Shown: in pieces, positions 9,786 to 18,767 of the stretch | Layout: each line of letters begins with the position of its first letter | Position numbering within the stretch: the stretch's first letter is position 1 | Source: Flavobacteriales bacterium | Lineage (GTDB): Bacteria > Bacteroidota > Bacteroidia > Flavobacteriales_F > PHOS-HE28 | Reading direction: 5' to 3' | Assembly: GCA_016718655.1 (NCBI GenBank) | Contig: JADKCV010000027.1 | Coordinates: forward strand, 1-37,003 | DNA length: 37,003 nt | The notes under the pieces: generated by a model | Databases searched by the model: none | What the model was told of the DNA's origin: nothing | What the model saw: the letters and a program-made list of their open reading frames with translations, nothing else | Position numbers and translations under genes: made by a program

Positions 9786-10467
9786 ATGCGTCGAGCCCTC
9801 AAGATCCTGCTCATTTCGGGTGCGTTCATGGTGCTGGTCGCTGGTCTCGGCATCTATGCCCTCGTGAGCAAGTTCAACCGGGATGTGGTGGGCATCGAGC
9901 AGATGCAGGCGGAGCGGTACAACGAGGTGGAACGCATCAAAGCCTTGCCCGAACTGCAGGCCATCGTGGTCTCCGCAGGCACGGTGCGTGCGCCCTTCTC
10001 CCACGCGGACGTAGCGGCCTACGCCTTGACCCAAGCCCTGCTGATGCAGATGAGCGGACCGACCGGTGGACGCAGCAGCGGCCCCAGCAGCGGACCACGT
10101 TACGATCATGATGACGATGTCATCTTCATGGGAGCTCCCGACTTGGAGCTTTCCATCGGCGGTTTGCCGCTACACTTCCCTGCCCGATTCCATCACGCTC
10201 ATGTGGACGCCGGGCGATCACAGCGGCAGGCTGGGCGAGAGGTTCCGCAGCAACCACGTCTCCACGCTCTTCGATCCGGAATATGCGGAAGACATCCGCG
10301 CGGTGAAAGCGTTGGAAGGCCGATCCGCGGTGGTGAACAGCTATGTCGTTGGCAGGGGGCATGATGGATTCCGCGACATCCTGCTCGAAGAGGTGCTCTT
10401 CCAGGTGGGCGATACCATCCGCTTCAAAGGCCGCATTGAGCATGGCCGTATCGTTCCGCTGTATTGA
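9786..10467 (+). CDS. Membrane-anchored hypothetical protein, one frameshift
   Basis: ATG 9786 starts MRRALKILLISGAF, an N-terminal membrane segment (about residues 5-28), followed by a soluble domain with a helical part (VVGIEQMQAERYNEVERIKA) and a Gly/Ser-rich linker (GGRSSGPSSGP). The first frame stays sensible to about 10180 (LSIGGLPLHF). The natural continuation (PDSITLMWTPGDHSG ... FKGRIEHGRIVPLY) is in another frame and ends at 10467, so one indel lies near 10180. The joined product is about 227 residues. I do not recognise the family. It is flanked by the two 50-bp repeats. Confidence 0.55.
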
Positions 10468-10532
10468 GGAGCACGCAGCGTTGGAATGTCCGAAGATCAT
10501 AGGCCACCACGGGTGGTTTACCCATCCAGTTC

Positions 10533-10582
10533 CCGCTGCTCGCGAGGCCTTGCGAAGCGATAGCAGACGACCCTGCGTCTCG
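10533..10582 (+). repeat. 50-bp intergenic repeat, copy B
   Basis: Second copy of the CCGCTGCTCGCGAGGCC element, in direct orientation with copy A at 9711-9760 and differing mainly in the middle. It lies in the 191-bp gap between two hypothetical genes. Confidence 0.65.
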
Positions 10583-10658
10583 AAGCCACGAGCTTCCCAA
10601 TTTTAAGAGTAACCCTACCAGCGCCCCTCGTAAAAGCGGAGTACAAACCCCGTATGCC

Positions 10659-11403
10659 ATGGTCGTACGTTCGATGTCACCCAAGGAAGTCGCCGATGAT
10701 GCGCGGAAGGACCTGCGCGCCTTGGTGAACAAGTTGAAGCCCCTAAGCAAGCGCATGGAGCGTGAGTTTCGCGTCTCGCCCAAGGGCGTCGATCGCATCG
10801 AGCAGGCCATCACCTGGCGTTCGCCGCGCGGCAATGAGTGGATCCTGGTGTTGATCCGCAGCAAACGGAGCACCCAAATGGCGGGCCTGGTCCGGTATCA
10901 CGGTCGCGATGCCCGGCTGCGTGCGGTGCGGGTGGATCTGCTCGGCAGCGACGGGGACATCTACTTCAGCGCACACTTCTTCGAGCGCTATTTGAAGCGC
11001 TTCAACAAAAGCAAGGATCCTCCAGCGCCTGTTCGATTTCTTCTCCGTGAACCACGCGCCTAACATGCAAGGCGTGAAGCAGCTTGCCAATGGCACCACG
11101 GAGATCTTCGGGTCCATGTTCCACGGCAATGCGGCAGGTGTTTGGGACCCCAGCGAGCGGCTGACCTCCTTTACCACCTTCCTGGACCAAGGTCTCCTCG
11201 GTGCGGACCAACAAGCGCTGGACGAGTCCTTGGAGATGAAGCGCTACTTCGCTAATTTCTCTGCCGGGCAGCGGCAGCGCATGCTGCTGGATGTGGAGGC
11301 CGAACTCCAACGACAAGGGCAGCAACGGCCAGAGTTGGCACAGAAGGACCAACAGGTCTTGGAGTTGATGCGGCAATGGACCGGTCTATCGGCCGGGCGG
11401 TAG
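10659..11403 (+). CDS. Hypothetical protein, one frameshift
   Basis: The first frame (10659-about 11018) reads MVVRSMSPKEVADDARKDL ... FFERYLKRFNKSKD. The second (about 11018-11403) continues RILQRLFDFFSVNHAPNMQG ... LELMRQWTGLSAGR. Together they give about 247 residues, and the join is smooth, so one gene with a single indel is much more likely than two genes. The product is soluble, basic at the N-terminus and helical with a Gln-rich tail. No signal peptide or known domain was seen. ATG 10674 (MSPKEV) is an alternative start. Confidence 0.5.
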
Positions 11404-11464
11404 GGAAGGGCGACCGGCGCACGCTGCTGTGAGCGGGCGACCCCTGCGGTTCTTAAGAACGTTC

Positions 11465-11472
11465 TACTTTAA
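11465..11472 (+). promoter_or_regulatory. Possible -7 box (TACTTTAA) before the Kelch gene
   Basis: It resembles the Bacteroidota -7 element (TAnnTTTG) and ends 4 bases before ATG 11477, as at 9774-9781. The last bases deviate from consensus, so confidence is low. Confidence 0.3.
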
Positions 11473-11476
11473 CTGC

Positions 11477-12731
11477 ATGAAAGCAGTTGCTACGAGTTTG
11501 CTTCTGGGCGTTTGCATTGGTGCCAGTGCACAGGATTGGACCCAACGCATGGACCTTGCAGGACCGGTACGATGGGGAGCATCGGGCTTCGGCATCGGCA
11601 CCACGGGTTACATCTGCGGCGGTACCAATGGGTCAATGAATTACACCGATCTATGGGCATGGGACCAAGTGACCGACACCTGGTTGCAGCGTGCTGACTT
11701 CCCCGGTGATGCGCGCCGTGAGGGCATTGGGTTCGCTATTGGCGGCATTGGCTACTATGGCTTCGGTCGCACGGGCGTAGGTCAGCCAGGTTACAACGAT
11801 CTATGGGCCTATGATCCCGTCCTGAACACTTGGGAGCAGCGAGCTTCGTTGCCCGGAGTCGGCCGTTCGACACCCTCGGCCTTCATATTGGATGGTAAGG
11901 CCTATATGATCGGGGGTAACCCGCAGAGCGCGCCGTACCTCACCGAACTGTGGGAGTATGATCCGGTGGCGGATGCATGGATGCAGCACGTTGATCTGCC
12001 GGCGACAGGCCGCTCTGGCCCCGTGGCATTCGCGTTGAACGGCAAGGGTTACGTCGGGTCAGGGAACGACAACTCCGCGAACTATGCTTGCAGTGATCAC
12101 TGGCAATGGGATCCGGCACAGGACCAATGGCCACCCAGGTGACATGCCCGGTCCGGAGCGGGCACGGCATGCTACTTCCTTCGAGTGATCTACGATCGTC
12201 GGTGGTGGTTGGGATGGCACAACTTATTTCACCGACTTCCACGCCTATCACGCAACTACGGACAGCTGGTCGCCGGTACCCGACTTCGAGGGGGTTGGCG
12301 CACATACGCCAGTATCCTTCAATGTGAACGATCGAGGCTACGTGGGTACCGGCGGAATTCCCGGTGGGCAGACGGGTCAATATTGGGAGTTCGACAAAGG
12401 AGTTCTATCGAATGTGTCCGATGCGGGGACATCCGCACTGCAGGCCATGGTCGTGATCGTTGAGCAGGGCGCCATCACATTGAGCGGGTGGTCAACGGCG
12501 ATGCGCCACCAAGGCAACGTATATGATGCTTCCGGGGCGCCGGCCGTGCAGGGCACCTTACGCAGCGCTGTGATCGAGATCGAGGAACTGAGCATTGGGC
12601 ACTACCTCCTTCAGCTGACCAATGCAAAGGGCGAACAGCGCGTTCATGCCTTCGTTACGGTTGAACTAGTCCACATCCGGGTGTCCTCCCAGACCTTCAC
12701 AGTAGACAGGGAGATCGACGCCCGCCAATAA
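11477..12731 (+). pseudogene. Secreted Kelch-repeat protein with T9SS-like C-terminus, frameshifted
   Basis: ATG 11477 starts a signal peptide (MKAVATSLLLGVCIGASAQ). At least four Kelch-type blades follow, each with a GxxYxxGG or similar core and an LWxYDPxxxxW segment (LWAWDQVTDTW, LWAYDPVLNTW, LWEYDPVADAW, HWQWDPAQDQW), giving a beta-propeller. The first frame stops at 12142. Further blade sequence (DMPGPERARH, then GGWDGTTYFTDFHAYHATTDSW) is found in other frames, so breaks lie near 12137 and 12190. The frame ending at 12731 holds NVYDASGAPAVQGTLR ... ELSIGHYLLQLTNAKGEQRVHAF, like a T9SS type A sorting domain. It was probably a secreted or surface protein, similar to the one at 35689. The breaks make its state uncertain. 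Confidence 0.7.
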
Positions 12732-12755
12732 CTTCGCCTTCCGATCCTACACCCC

Positions 12756-13322
12756 ATGAAGAACTCACTGCTCATCACCGTTCCTCTGGTAGCCATGCTT
12801 TGGTCCTGCGGAGGACCCAACCCCGAGCACGACACCATGATGGCTGAGCACCGGGCCCGAATGACGGCCGACAGTGCGAAGCACGCTGAGGTGGAACAGA
12901 TGAAGCAGACCGCGCAGCGTTTCTTGGAGATGTGGTTCTCGGGGAAGACCGAGGGCATCGCGGAGATCGTGGGGGACAATTTCAAGTCGAACATCCCCAT
13001 GCCGGGTGTCAGCTCCACAGGTATCCAGCAACTGAAGGACATGATCGCCAAGTCCACCGGGGCTTTCACGGACAACAAGACGGAGGAGATGCACCTGATC
13101 GCGGAGGGCGACCGGGTGGTGGCACATTACCGCTGGAAGGGCGTGAACAGCGGCTCCATGGGCGAAGGCATGCCCGCCACCAACAAGCCCATCGATGTGC
13201 ATACCGTGGACGTGTTGCGTTTCGAGAACGGGAAAGTGGTGGAGCACTGGGGCTACATGGAGGAGTTCAAGATGATGGAGCAGCTGGGCATGATGGGAGG
13301 TGAGGAGGCGGGGGCGAAGTAG
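12756..13322 (+). CDS. SnoaL-like (ester cyclase-type) lipoprotein
   Basis: A 188-residue protein. The N-terminus MKNSLLITVPLVAMLWSCGG is a lipoprotein signal with the lipid-bearing Cys at 18. A short charged helix follows, then an NTF2-like cone: FLEMWFSGKTEGIAEIV, an IPMPGVSSTGIQQLKDMIA segment, VVAHYRWKGVN and the closing VLRFENGKVVEHWGYME. This matches SnoaL-like or predicted ester cyclases, small-molecule-binding proteins often of unknown substrate. It probably sits on the periplasmic face of a membrane. The frame is intact. Confidence 0.75.
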   Translation: MKNSLLITVPLVAMLWSCGGPNPEHDTMMAEHRARMTADSAKHAEVEQMKQTAQRFLEMWFSGKTEGIAEIVGDNFKSNIPMPGVSSTGIQQLKDMIAKSTGAFTDNKTEEMHLIAEGDRVVAHYRWKGVNSGSMGEGMPATNKPIDVHTVDVLRFENGKVVEHWGYMEEFKMMEQLGMMGGEEAGAK

Positions 13323-13517
13323 GGTCTTCGCGTTGAACAGTCGCCACCCTCGGAGTGGTCGATCAGTTGGCTTGAAGTCGGGATCTTCAAGCGACCTTCA
13401 TCGCTGGTCCGAACCATATCGGAGACCGATGACGGGGGGCTGTTCAGGTTGTCGATCTTCCTGTCCAGATCAATGTTGGATCCATCACGTGACGATGGAG
13501 AACGGATCGGACCGGGG

Positions 13518-14135
13518 CTAACCCAGCATATACACCATTCGTGCCGCCCAGGTCCAGCTTAGACCTTCCACGCGGATCGGCAGTGAAGCCCTGAAGTTGA
13601 GACCGAAATGTTCGGTGAAGTGGTAGGTGGTACCGGCCTGCAAGAGCATGGCCCGTCTGTTCCCATGATCACCAGGTCGCTCACGTCGTTCCGCAAGGCG
13701 GTCCTTCACGGAATACCCGATAAGCTGGGTATATGCCACGCCGATGTTCAGGTTCCAATCATAGTACGCATCGTGTTGCAGCAACCCGATGAGCAGATCC
13801 ACATGGACAGGTACTTCGATGTGGTGGAGTGCGATGTTGCCGTATTCCAAGGTGGGATAGTACTCCGGCAGGATGTACTCGCCATTCTGGCTGTAAAGCA
13901 GTTCCATCGCCAACTGGCCATGCCGCGCAAAGCGAGCGCTACCGATGATGCCGACGTTCGGACCGAAGTAGTCGGTGTTGCCCTCGCCCACGAGTTCGGC
14001 GAAGTTCAACCCGCCCACCAACCCGGCGTTGAAGACACGTTGTTGTGCCGAAAGCCGACCCGCGAGCGCGAGTTCCAGCAGAACGAACAGCAAGGAGCGA
14101 ACCACAGGGTTGATGCTGAATGCCATGATCAGCAT
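13518..14135 (-). CDS. PorT-family outer-membrane beta-barrel protein
   Basis: A 205-residue protein with an N-terminal signal (about residues 1-30, ending LSAQQ) and alternating amphipathic strands typical of eight-stranded barrels: FNAGLVGGLNFAEL, GPNVGIIGSARF, QLAMELLYSQNGEY, ALHHIEVPVHVDLL, WNLNIGVAYTQLIGY, FGLNFRASLPI and a final WAARMVYMLG. The 'IEVPV' strand is characteristic of PorT-like barrels in Bacteroidota. Its role is structural or unknown. ATG 14126 is an alternative start three codons in. It is a single gene, convergent with the SnoaL gene. Confidence 0.7.
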   Translation of the reverse strand: MLIMAFSINPVVRSLLFVLLELALAGRLSAQQRVFNAGLVGGLNFAELVGEGNTDYFGPNVGIIGSARFARHGQLAMELLYSQNGEYILPEYYPTLEYGNIALHHIEVPVHVDLLIGLLQHDAYYDWNLNIGVAYTQLIGYSVKDRLAERRERPGDHGNRRAMLLQAGTTYHFTEHFGLNFRASLPIRVEGLSWTWAARMVYMLG

Positions 14136-14299
14136 GAACGTGAAGTGTGGCGGATCATTTTAGGGCCACCGGTGGGTACCCTCCCAGAACTCCATTCGGC
14201 CCTCGCAGGTCGTCCCCGATCCAAAAGAGGATGGTGTTCTCCCGGACCTCCGCAGTTTCTAACCGCTGCTCCTGAGCGGAGAACCCCTCGGATCGGGCG

Positions 14300-14704
14300 C
14301 TATCCACCCTTCGGTACCGCCCCCAGCAGGTCCCACTTGTTCCCGGCGATATCGCGGAACACGACCACACGCCCATAGGGTTCATTGCGGGGCTCGGTGA
14401 GGAAGTGCACGTTCGCGGCGCGCATACGGGTGAAGGTGGCCTCGAAGTCGTCCACGCGGAGGAAGAAGCCGACACGTCCTGCGGTCTGGTCGCCGATCGC
14501 CTCCTCTTGTACAGTGCCATCGGCGCGGGCCAGGAGCAGCCCGGTGGCGGCGTTCGGTGGGCGCACCACCACCCACCGTTTGGCGCGGCCGTCGTTGGTG
14601 GTAGCTGGGGAGTCCTCCACCAGTGTGAAGCCGAGGACGTCCACGAAGAAGGCAATGGCGGGGTCGTATTCCGCAACGATCAGGGTAACGAGTTCGAGGT
14701 GCAT
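14300..14704 (-). CDS. VOC-family (glyoxalase/bleomycin-resistance-like) protein
   Basis: About 134 residues from MHLELVTLIVAEYDPAIAFF, the usual start of this family; the upstream Pro/Arg-rich extension to 14791 is unlikely to be translated. Two beta-alpha-beta-beta-beta units are visible: YDPAIAFFVDVLGFTLVED ... RWVVVRPP, and VGFFLRVDDFEATFTRMRA ... GRVVVFRDIAGNKWDLL. The final 'F-D-x-x-G-N-x-W-D-L' is the standard VOC closing motif. Members act on or bind small electrophiles through a metal; no specific substrate can be inferred. Confidence 0.85.
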   Translation of the reverse strand: MHLELVTLIVAEYDPAIAFFVDVLGFTLVEDSPATTNDGRAKRWVVVRPPNAATGLLLARADGTVQEEAIGDQTAGRVGFFLRVDDFEATFTRMRAANVHFLTEPRNEPYGRVVVFRDIAGNKWDLLGAVPKGG

Positions 14705-15025
14705 GCGGGAAGGTAGTGGGTCGGGTGGATCCACTGGAACTTCGCCGGGCCATTGCCGGGACCTTGGTAGCTTTCTGACGGGTTCGTACACTGCTCCAGA
14801 GCGGACGCGCTTGTCTTGGAACAGAGCGCCAACCTTTCCCTCTCATCCACGCCAGGGCCGTTCGTCCAGAAGCCCGATCGAGCATCGCTCGCGTGCGTTC
14901 CCATGTCTGGAAAGACGGTCGCAGGGTCTGGCTTGTAAACGTTCCGATCGTGCAGCAACATGTTGTAAGAATTGAATTGGTGATCGGTGGCGATCCCCGA
15001 CCTTCACGCCAGCACACAGCACCCC
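14705..15025. other. Gene-free stretch
   Basis: This 321-bp gap lies between the divergent VOC gene and the gene at 15026. I see no convincing reading frame, repeat or hairpin; presumably it holds both promoters, but no clear TAnnTTTG box was found. Confidence 0.4.
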
Positions 15026-15367
15026 ATGATCGACTACCACGACCGCCGTTTCATCCCCGTGAGCAACAGCGCCAATGGCGAGGTTTCTCCTGAAGTGATC
15101 TTCCACTACAGGCAATCGGGCCGCATCGTTACCTGCAGTTACACCGGTGGACGCATCGTCAGTGGCCAGTTGATCGCGTTGGTGGATGAGGAAGGGAGGT
15201 TGGACATGCGCTACCACCAGGTGAACGACCGCGGCGAGCTGATGACGGGTGTGTGCCGATCGACGCCCGAGGTGCTTGCCGACGGGCGTATCCGCCTGCA
15301 CGAGGAGTGGTGCTGGACCAGTGGTGATGGTTCGAGCGGGAACTCGTTGTTGGAGGAACTTCGCTGA
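15026..15367 (+). CDS. Small protein often labelled 'n-acetylglutamate synthase' in Bacteroidota
   Basis: The 113-residue product starts MIDYHDRRFIPVSNSANGEV and contains IFHYRQSGRIVTCSYTGGRI, SGQLIALVDEEGRLDMRYHQ, ELMTGVCRSTPEVL and RLHEEWCWTSGDGSSG. This matches a compact, all-beta family, widespread in Bacteroidota and Bacilli, that databases commonly call n-acetylglutamate synthase. It has no GNAT acetyltransferase motifs, so the name is probably a propagated error and the function is unknown. The sheet repeats (strand GxxxSGxxLVDxxG) suggest a small barrel. ATG 15026 gives the conserved N-terminus. Confidence 0.7.
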   Translation: MIDYHDRRFIPVSNSANGEVSPEVIFHYRQSGRIVTCSYTGGRIVSGQLIALVDEEGRLDMRYHQVNDRGELMTGVCRSTPEVLADGRIRLHEEWCWTSGDGSSGNSLLEELR

Positions 15368-15388
15368 CCTCCTTTCTTGCAGGCACGG

Positions 15389-15826
15389 ATGACCCGATCC
15401 TCCCTTCCGTACTTCAGTGGATCGATGATGGGTTTGGTGACCATGGCGCTGCTCTCCATTCTTACCCTTGGCTGCCTGGGAAGCAAGCAGGATCGCTCCA
15501 TCGCAAAGGTCGGCAGGCATATGCAGCGCATCCACGAGGCGGAGTACGCGTACTCATTGCGAAAGGCTACTTCCTCCTGGACGGCAGCGCGCATGCACAA
15601 GGAGGTGGAGGGCATACGGAAGCAGTTCGATGTGATCGCGGATACCGCTGCGATCAAGGAGCCCCTACGAGCGTTTCTGGAGCGCTGGCCCACAGCCGAG
15701 CGCATCGAAGGCTCGCTGATCGATGGTGAGCAGGCCTTCATGAGCGCGGTTACCGGGTTCTACTTGCGGGGCCTGGTGCAGCGAAAGGAGGGCGCGAAGA
15801 CCATGTTCCCCATACGAAGGCCGTGA
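15389..15826 (+). CDS. Hypothetical lipoprotein
   Basis: 145 residues. After a long N-terminal region, MGLVTMALLSILTLGCLGS forms a lipoprotein signal with the lipid Cys at about residue 29. The rest is mainly helical and charged (VGRHMQRIHEAEYAYSL, MHKEVEGIRKQFDVIADT, AFLERWPTAERIEGS) without a domain I know. A downstream ATG (15428, MGLVT) gives a more typical short signal and may be the true start. It follows the preceding gene by 21 bp. Confidence 0.5.
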   Translation: MTRSSLPYFSGSMMGLVTMALLSILTLGCLGSKQDRSIAKVGRHMQRIHEAEYAYSLRKATSSWTAARMHKEVEGIRKQFDVIADTAAIKEPLRAFLERWPTAERIEGSLIDGEQAFMSAVTGFYLRGLVQRKEGAKTMFPIRRP

Positions 15827-15964
15827 GATCAGGGCCGGGAACACGGCTCGTCGGGTGGTTGGCACGCTGCTCCAAGGCTGGTGCGGGAAGTGGGTCGGGT
15901 CCAATTCCCCTTCTCCATGTTCCGATTCCGATGATCGCAGTGGTCAATTGACGAACTTCGGCGC

Positions 15965-16423
15965 ATGATCAGGCCGACCGCAACAGGCGCTTCAGGTCGC
16001 TGGACCACGATGGTGGTTTACGCACTGGTGCTGGCCGCTGTGGTCGCTACCTTGAAGTACGTGGAGTACCGCTTCATGGTCAAGTCATTGTCCACCGAGG
16101 TGTACATCGGCGTGGTGGCAGCGCTCTTCACAGGCGTGGGAGTCTGGATGGGATCCAAGTTGATCGCGGCGAAGAAGGTGGTGCATGTGCTTCCGGATCC
16201 GGTCGTGGACGACCAAGCCATTCGTTCATCGGGTCTCAGTGCCCGGGAACTGGAGGTGCTGCAGTTGATGGCCGAGGGGCTATCCAACCAGGAGATCGCG
16301 GACAAGCTCTTCATCTCATTGCCCACCGTGAAGTCCCACTCGTCCAGCCTGTACGCGAAGCTGGAGGTGAAACGGCGCACCGAAGCGGTCCATAAGGCCA
16401 AGTCGCTGAGGGTCATCGCTTGA
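15965..16423 (+). CDS. Membrane-tethered LuxR-type transcriptional regulator
   Basis: 152 residues: two predicted membrane helices (about 15-32, TTMVVYALVLAAVVATL; about 46-62, VYIGVVAALFTGVGVWMG), a short linker, then a C-terminal LuxR/GerE helix-turn-helix (about 88-145: LSARELEVLQLMAEGLSNQE, ADKLFISLPTVKSHSSSLY, KLEVKRRTEAVHKAKSL). There is no receiver domain. The layout suggests a DNA-binding domain held at the inner membrane, sensing through the membrane helices or a partner. The DUF4199 membrane protein 111 bp downstream is a frequent companion of such regulators in Bacteroidota and may be its sensor or target. Confidence 0.8.
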   Translation: MIRPTATGASGRWTTMVVYALVLAAVVATLKYVEYRFMVKSLSTEVYIGVVAALFTGVGVWMGSKLIAAKKVVHVLPDPVVDDQAIRSSGLSARELEVLQLMAEGLSNQEIADKLFISLPTVKSHSSSLYAKLEVKRRTEAVHKAKSLRVIA

Positions 16424-16533
16424 AGTGCCTCATACTTTGGTATGGATCTTCGCTTCAGCCACCCTGATCCATACGGAAGGATGATGGAATGGGAGCGCGG
16501 ATGGCGTTGGTTCACGGCACAAAACACAAGCAC

Positions 16534-17058
16534 ATGAAACGGATCGTCCTCACCTACGGCATCATCGGTGGCATCATCGTCTCGGCCATGATGTGGTTCA
16601 CCCTCGGCGACGGGAACCACGATTGGGAGAATGGCGAAATGATCGGGTACACCACCATGGTCATCGCCCTCAGCACCATCTTCTTCGGTGTGAAGTCATA
16701 CCGCGACAAGCACTTGAGCGGGTCGATCACGTTCGGCAAGGCCTTCCTGGTCGGTCTATACATCACCCTCATCGCCTCCACGATGTACGTGGCCTCCTGG
16801 TTGGTGATCAGCGCGAATACCGAGCAGGACTTCATGGAGAGCTACATCACCCATACCGAGGCGAAGATGAAGGCGAGTGGAACGCCCGAAGCGGAGATCG
16901 CGGCGGAAGTTCAGGAAATGCGGGCCATGGGCGAGCTGTACAAGAACCCGGTGGTGAAGGTCGGCTTCACGTACATGGAGATCCTGCCTGTTGGGCTGTT
17001 GATCAGCCTGGTCTGTGCGGCGCTGTTGAAGCGGAGGGAAGCGCCAACGGGAGCGTGA
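16534..17058 (+). CDS. DUF4199-family membrane protein
   Basis: 174 residues from ATG 16534 (MKRIVLTYGIIGGIIVSAMM). Four membrane helices: about 4-22, 36-53 (MIGYTTMVIALSTIFFG), 70-92 (FGKAFLVGLYITLIASTMY) and 147-165 (EILPVGLLISLVCAALL), with a charged loop (FMESYITHTEAKMKASGT). The segment FFGVKSYRDKHLSGSITFGK is the conserved DUF4199 signature. Function unknown. An in-frame ATG at 16501 is less likely. A TACTTTGG sequence near 16433 could be its own -7 box. Confidence 0.75.
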   Translation: MKRIVLTYGIIGGIIVSAMMWFTLGDGNHDWENGEMIGYTTMVIALSTIFFGVKSYRDKHLSGSITFGKAFLVGLYITLIASTMYVASWLVISANTEQDFMESYITHTEAKMKASGTPEAEIAAEVQEMRAMGELYKNPVVKVGFTYMEILPVGLLISLVCAALLKRREAPTGA

Positions 17059-17079
17059 ATGAGCGGGCAGGTGCGCATT

Positions 17080-17787
17080 TCACCTGGCCCGCACGATGTA
17101 CTGGTAGGGCAGTAAGGCCACCTCCACGGTGAACGTCGTGTATCCTGCCTGTTTCAGTTCGCCGATCACTTCGTCGATGGATACTTTATGGTCCACCGGC
17201 GGGCCGACCGGTACATCGGTCTTGAAGAAGTCGATCACCACCAGTTCGCCATCGGTCTTGGTACCAACCTTCACCTTGGCAAAGTATGCGGCACGGTCCT
17301 CGATGTGGTGATAGGTGTTCACGATGAGCACCATGTCCACTTCCCGATCGTTCAGACCCGGCGCGTCGAAAGGGATCTTCCGCGGTTCGATGTGCTTGAG
17401 CCCTTCCTTGCTGATGCGCTCGGTGATGTGTGCGAGGAACTCATCATTCACGTCCGCGGCGATCACCTGTGCCCCATTGGCCGCGAGCTTCACAGAGAAG
17501 TAGCCGGAGCCCGCCCCGATGTCCATGATGTGCTTGCCCCTCAGATCCCCGAGGTAGGCCAGCACCTTCTCCGGCTGTTGGTAGGCATCCCGTTCCGGCG
17601 ACTCGAAGCGTGCGATGAGCTCGGCGGTGGAACTCCGGTGCATCTGTTGGTTCGACACGTTGCCAACCGTATTGGCATGCGGATGGCCATGTTCGTGATG
17701 TTGTGCCATGGAAGCCAAGGAAAAACAGACCGGGATCAACACGAGCGTCCAAGAGCTTCGTGGTGTAAGGAGGACATGCTTTGTCAT
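17080..17787 (-). CDS. Exported class I SAM-dependent methyltransferase
   Basis: About 235 residues. An N-terminal hydrophobic segment (SWTLVLIPVCFSLASMAQ) looks like a signal peptide, followed by a His-rich stretch (HHEHGHPHAN). The catalytic domain has motif I IMDIGAGSGYFSVKLA, motif II VIAADVNDEF, then MVLIVNTYHHIEDRAAYF and GELVVIDFF. This is the methyltransferase type 11/25 layout. A SAM enzyme with an export signal is unusual, because SAM is cytoplasmic, yet such proteins recur in Bacteroidota. The start may be 17787 (MTKHVLL) or 17811 (MATCSHQ); a TACCTTAG box just upstream of 17811 on this strand supports the latter. Confidence 0.75.
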   Translation of the reverse strand: MTKHVLLTPRSSWTLVLIPVCFSLASMAQHHEHGHPHANTVGNVSNQQMHRSSTAELIARFESPERDAYQQPEKVLAYLGDLRGKHIMDIGAGSGYFSVKLAANGAQVIAADVNDEFLAHITERISKEGLKHIEPRKIPFDAPGLNDREVDMVLIVNTYHHIEDRAAYFAKVKVGTKTDGELVVIDFFKTDVPVGPPVDHKVSIDEVIGELKQAGYTTFTVEVALLPYQYIVRAR

Positions 17788-17975
17788 GCCTTGGTGAGAA
17801 CACGTGGCCATGGCCCTAAGGTAGCGGTCATGCCGGTGGCCGTTACAGTGAGTGGAACGTGTTCCTTCCGGATGGAGCGCATGGAACGATCGCCAGCATC
17901 GAGGAGGACCTGCCACGTGCTCCCCGGCGGGTCATCGATCACTCGGGTTCGGTATATTCGTTCATTCCCTTTCCC

Positions 17976-18767
17976 GTGATCAAGCCATTGGTCATCAACT
18001 CGGCAGTGTGCTACGTGCTGGCCTTTCTGCTCACCACGGTGCTGCATGAGTTCGGGCATGCCATCGTGGGTTCGGTATTGGGTAGCAGCCCGGTGCTGCA
18101 CCACAACTACGTTGCACACCTCGACCGCGCCAGCCTTCCTGTGATGGATCAGGTATGGATCGCATTGGCAGGGCCCTTGGTGAGTTTCGCGCAGGGGTTG
18201 CTACTGCTACCGGTGGTGAGAAGGCGACGCTGTGGTGGGCTGTTCGACCTGTTCTTGCTCTGGTGCATGCTGCTGGGCTTCGGCAATTTCCTGGGCTACC
18301 TGATGACCGGCCCGATCTTCACTGCGGGTGACATCGGCAAGGTGCACCTGTTGCTGCAGGTCCCCATGCTGGTCCGGATCGGTATCGCATTGGTCGGGGC
18401 CGCAGCCTTGGCGTGGGTAGCGTACTTCAGCACGCGGCCCTTCCTTCAGTTCGCGCCACAACCCTCCTTGGTGGAAGGTCCTTCATCCAGGATGATGTTC
18501 AACTTCCGGATCATCATCCTGCCCTGGCTCATCGGCTCGGTGGTGGTCACGCTGTTGTACCTGCCTGTAGTGGCGATCGTCAGCATCATCTATCCGATCA
18601 CCAGCGGCATGGTCTTCATCTTTCCATGGAAGCATGCACGGCGAGTGGAGGATGCTGAGGCTCATGGGTCGGCCTCGCTACTTGGTCCGAGTTGGGCCTG
18701 GTACGGCGCACTCGCCTTGGCCGTGTTGGTGTTCCGTTTGGTGCTTGCCCCAGGGATCGAATTGTGA
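17976..18767 (+). CDS. M50-like (site-2 protease-like) integral membrane protein
   Basis: About 263 residues from GTG 17976 (IKPLVINSAVCYVLAFLL); the open frame extends to GTG 17859 but that part looks non-coding. At least six membrane helices. The HEFGHAIVGSVLG motif in the first helix region is the zinc-binding HExxH of intramembrane metalloproteases. The usual second motif (NxxPxxxLDG) is absent; GFGNFLGYL ... GDIGK later in the protein could supply a third ligand (Asp). It may be a protease of the M50B type or a non-proteolytic relative. Substrate unknown. Confidence 0.6.
   Translation: MIKPLVINSAVCYVLAFLLTTVLHEFGHAIVGSVLGSSPVLHHNYVAHLDRASLPVMDQVWIALAGPLVSFAQGLLLLPVVRRRRCGGLFDLFLLWCMLLGFGNFLGYLMTGPIFTAGDIGKVHLLLQVPMLVRIGIALVGAAALAWVAYFSTRPFLQFAPQPSLVEGPSSRMMFNFRIIILPWLIGSVVVTLLYLPVVAIVSIIYPITSGMVFIFPWKHARRVEDAEAHGSASLLGPSWAWYGALALAVLVFRLVLAPGIEL

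Noticed and set aside
9561..10109. Minus-strand frame across 9.6-10.1 kb
   Set aside because: His/Arg-rich antisense composition, and the plus strand has a better start, membrane helix and continuation.
17859..17975. Upstream part of the M50-like frame
   Set aside because: Sequence is not protein-like and precedes the first membrane helix; GTG 17976 is the more likely start.
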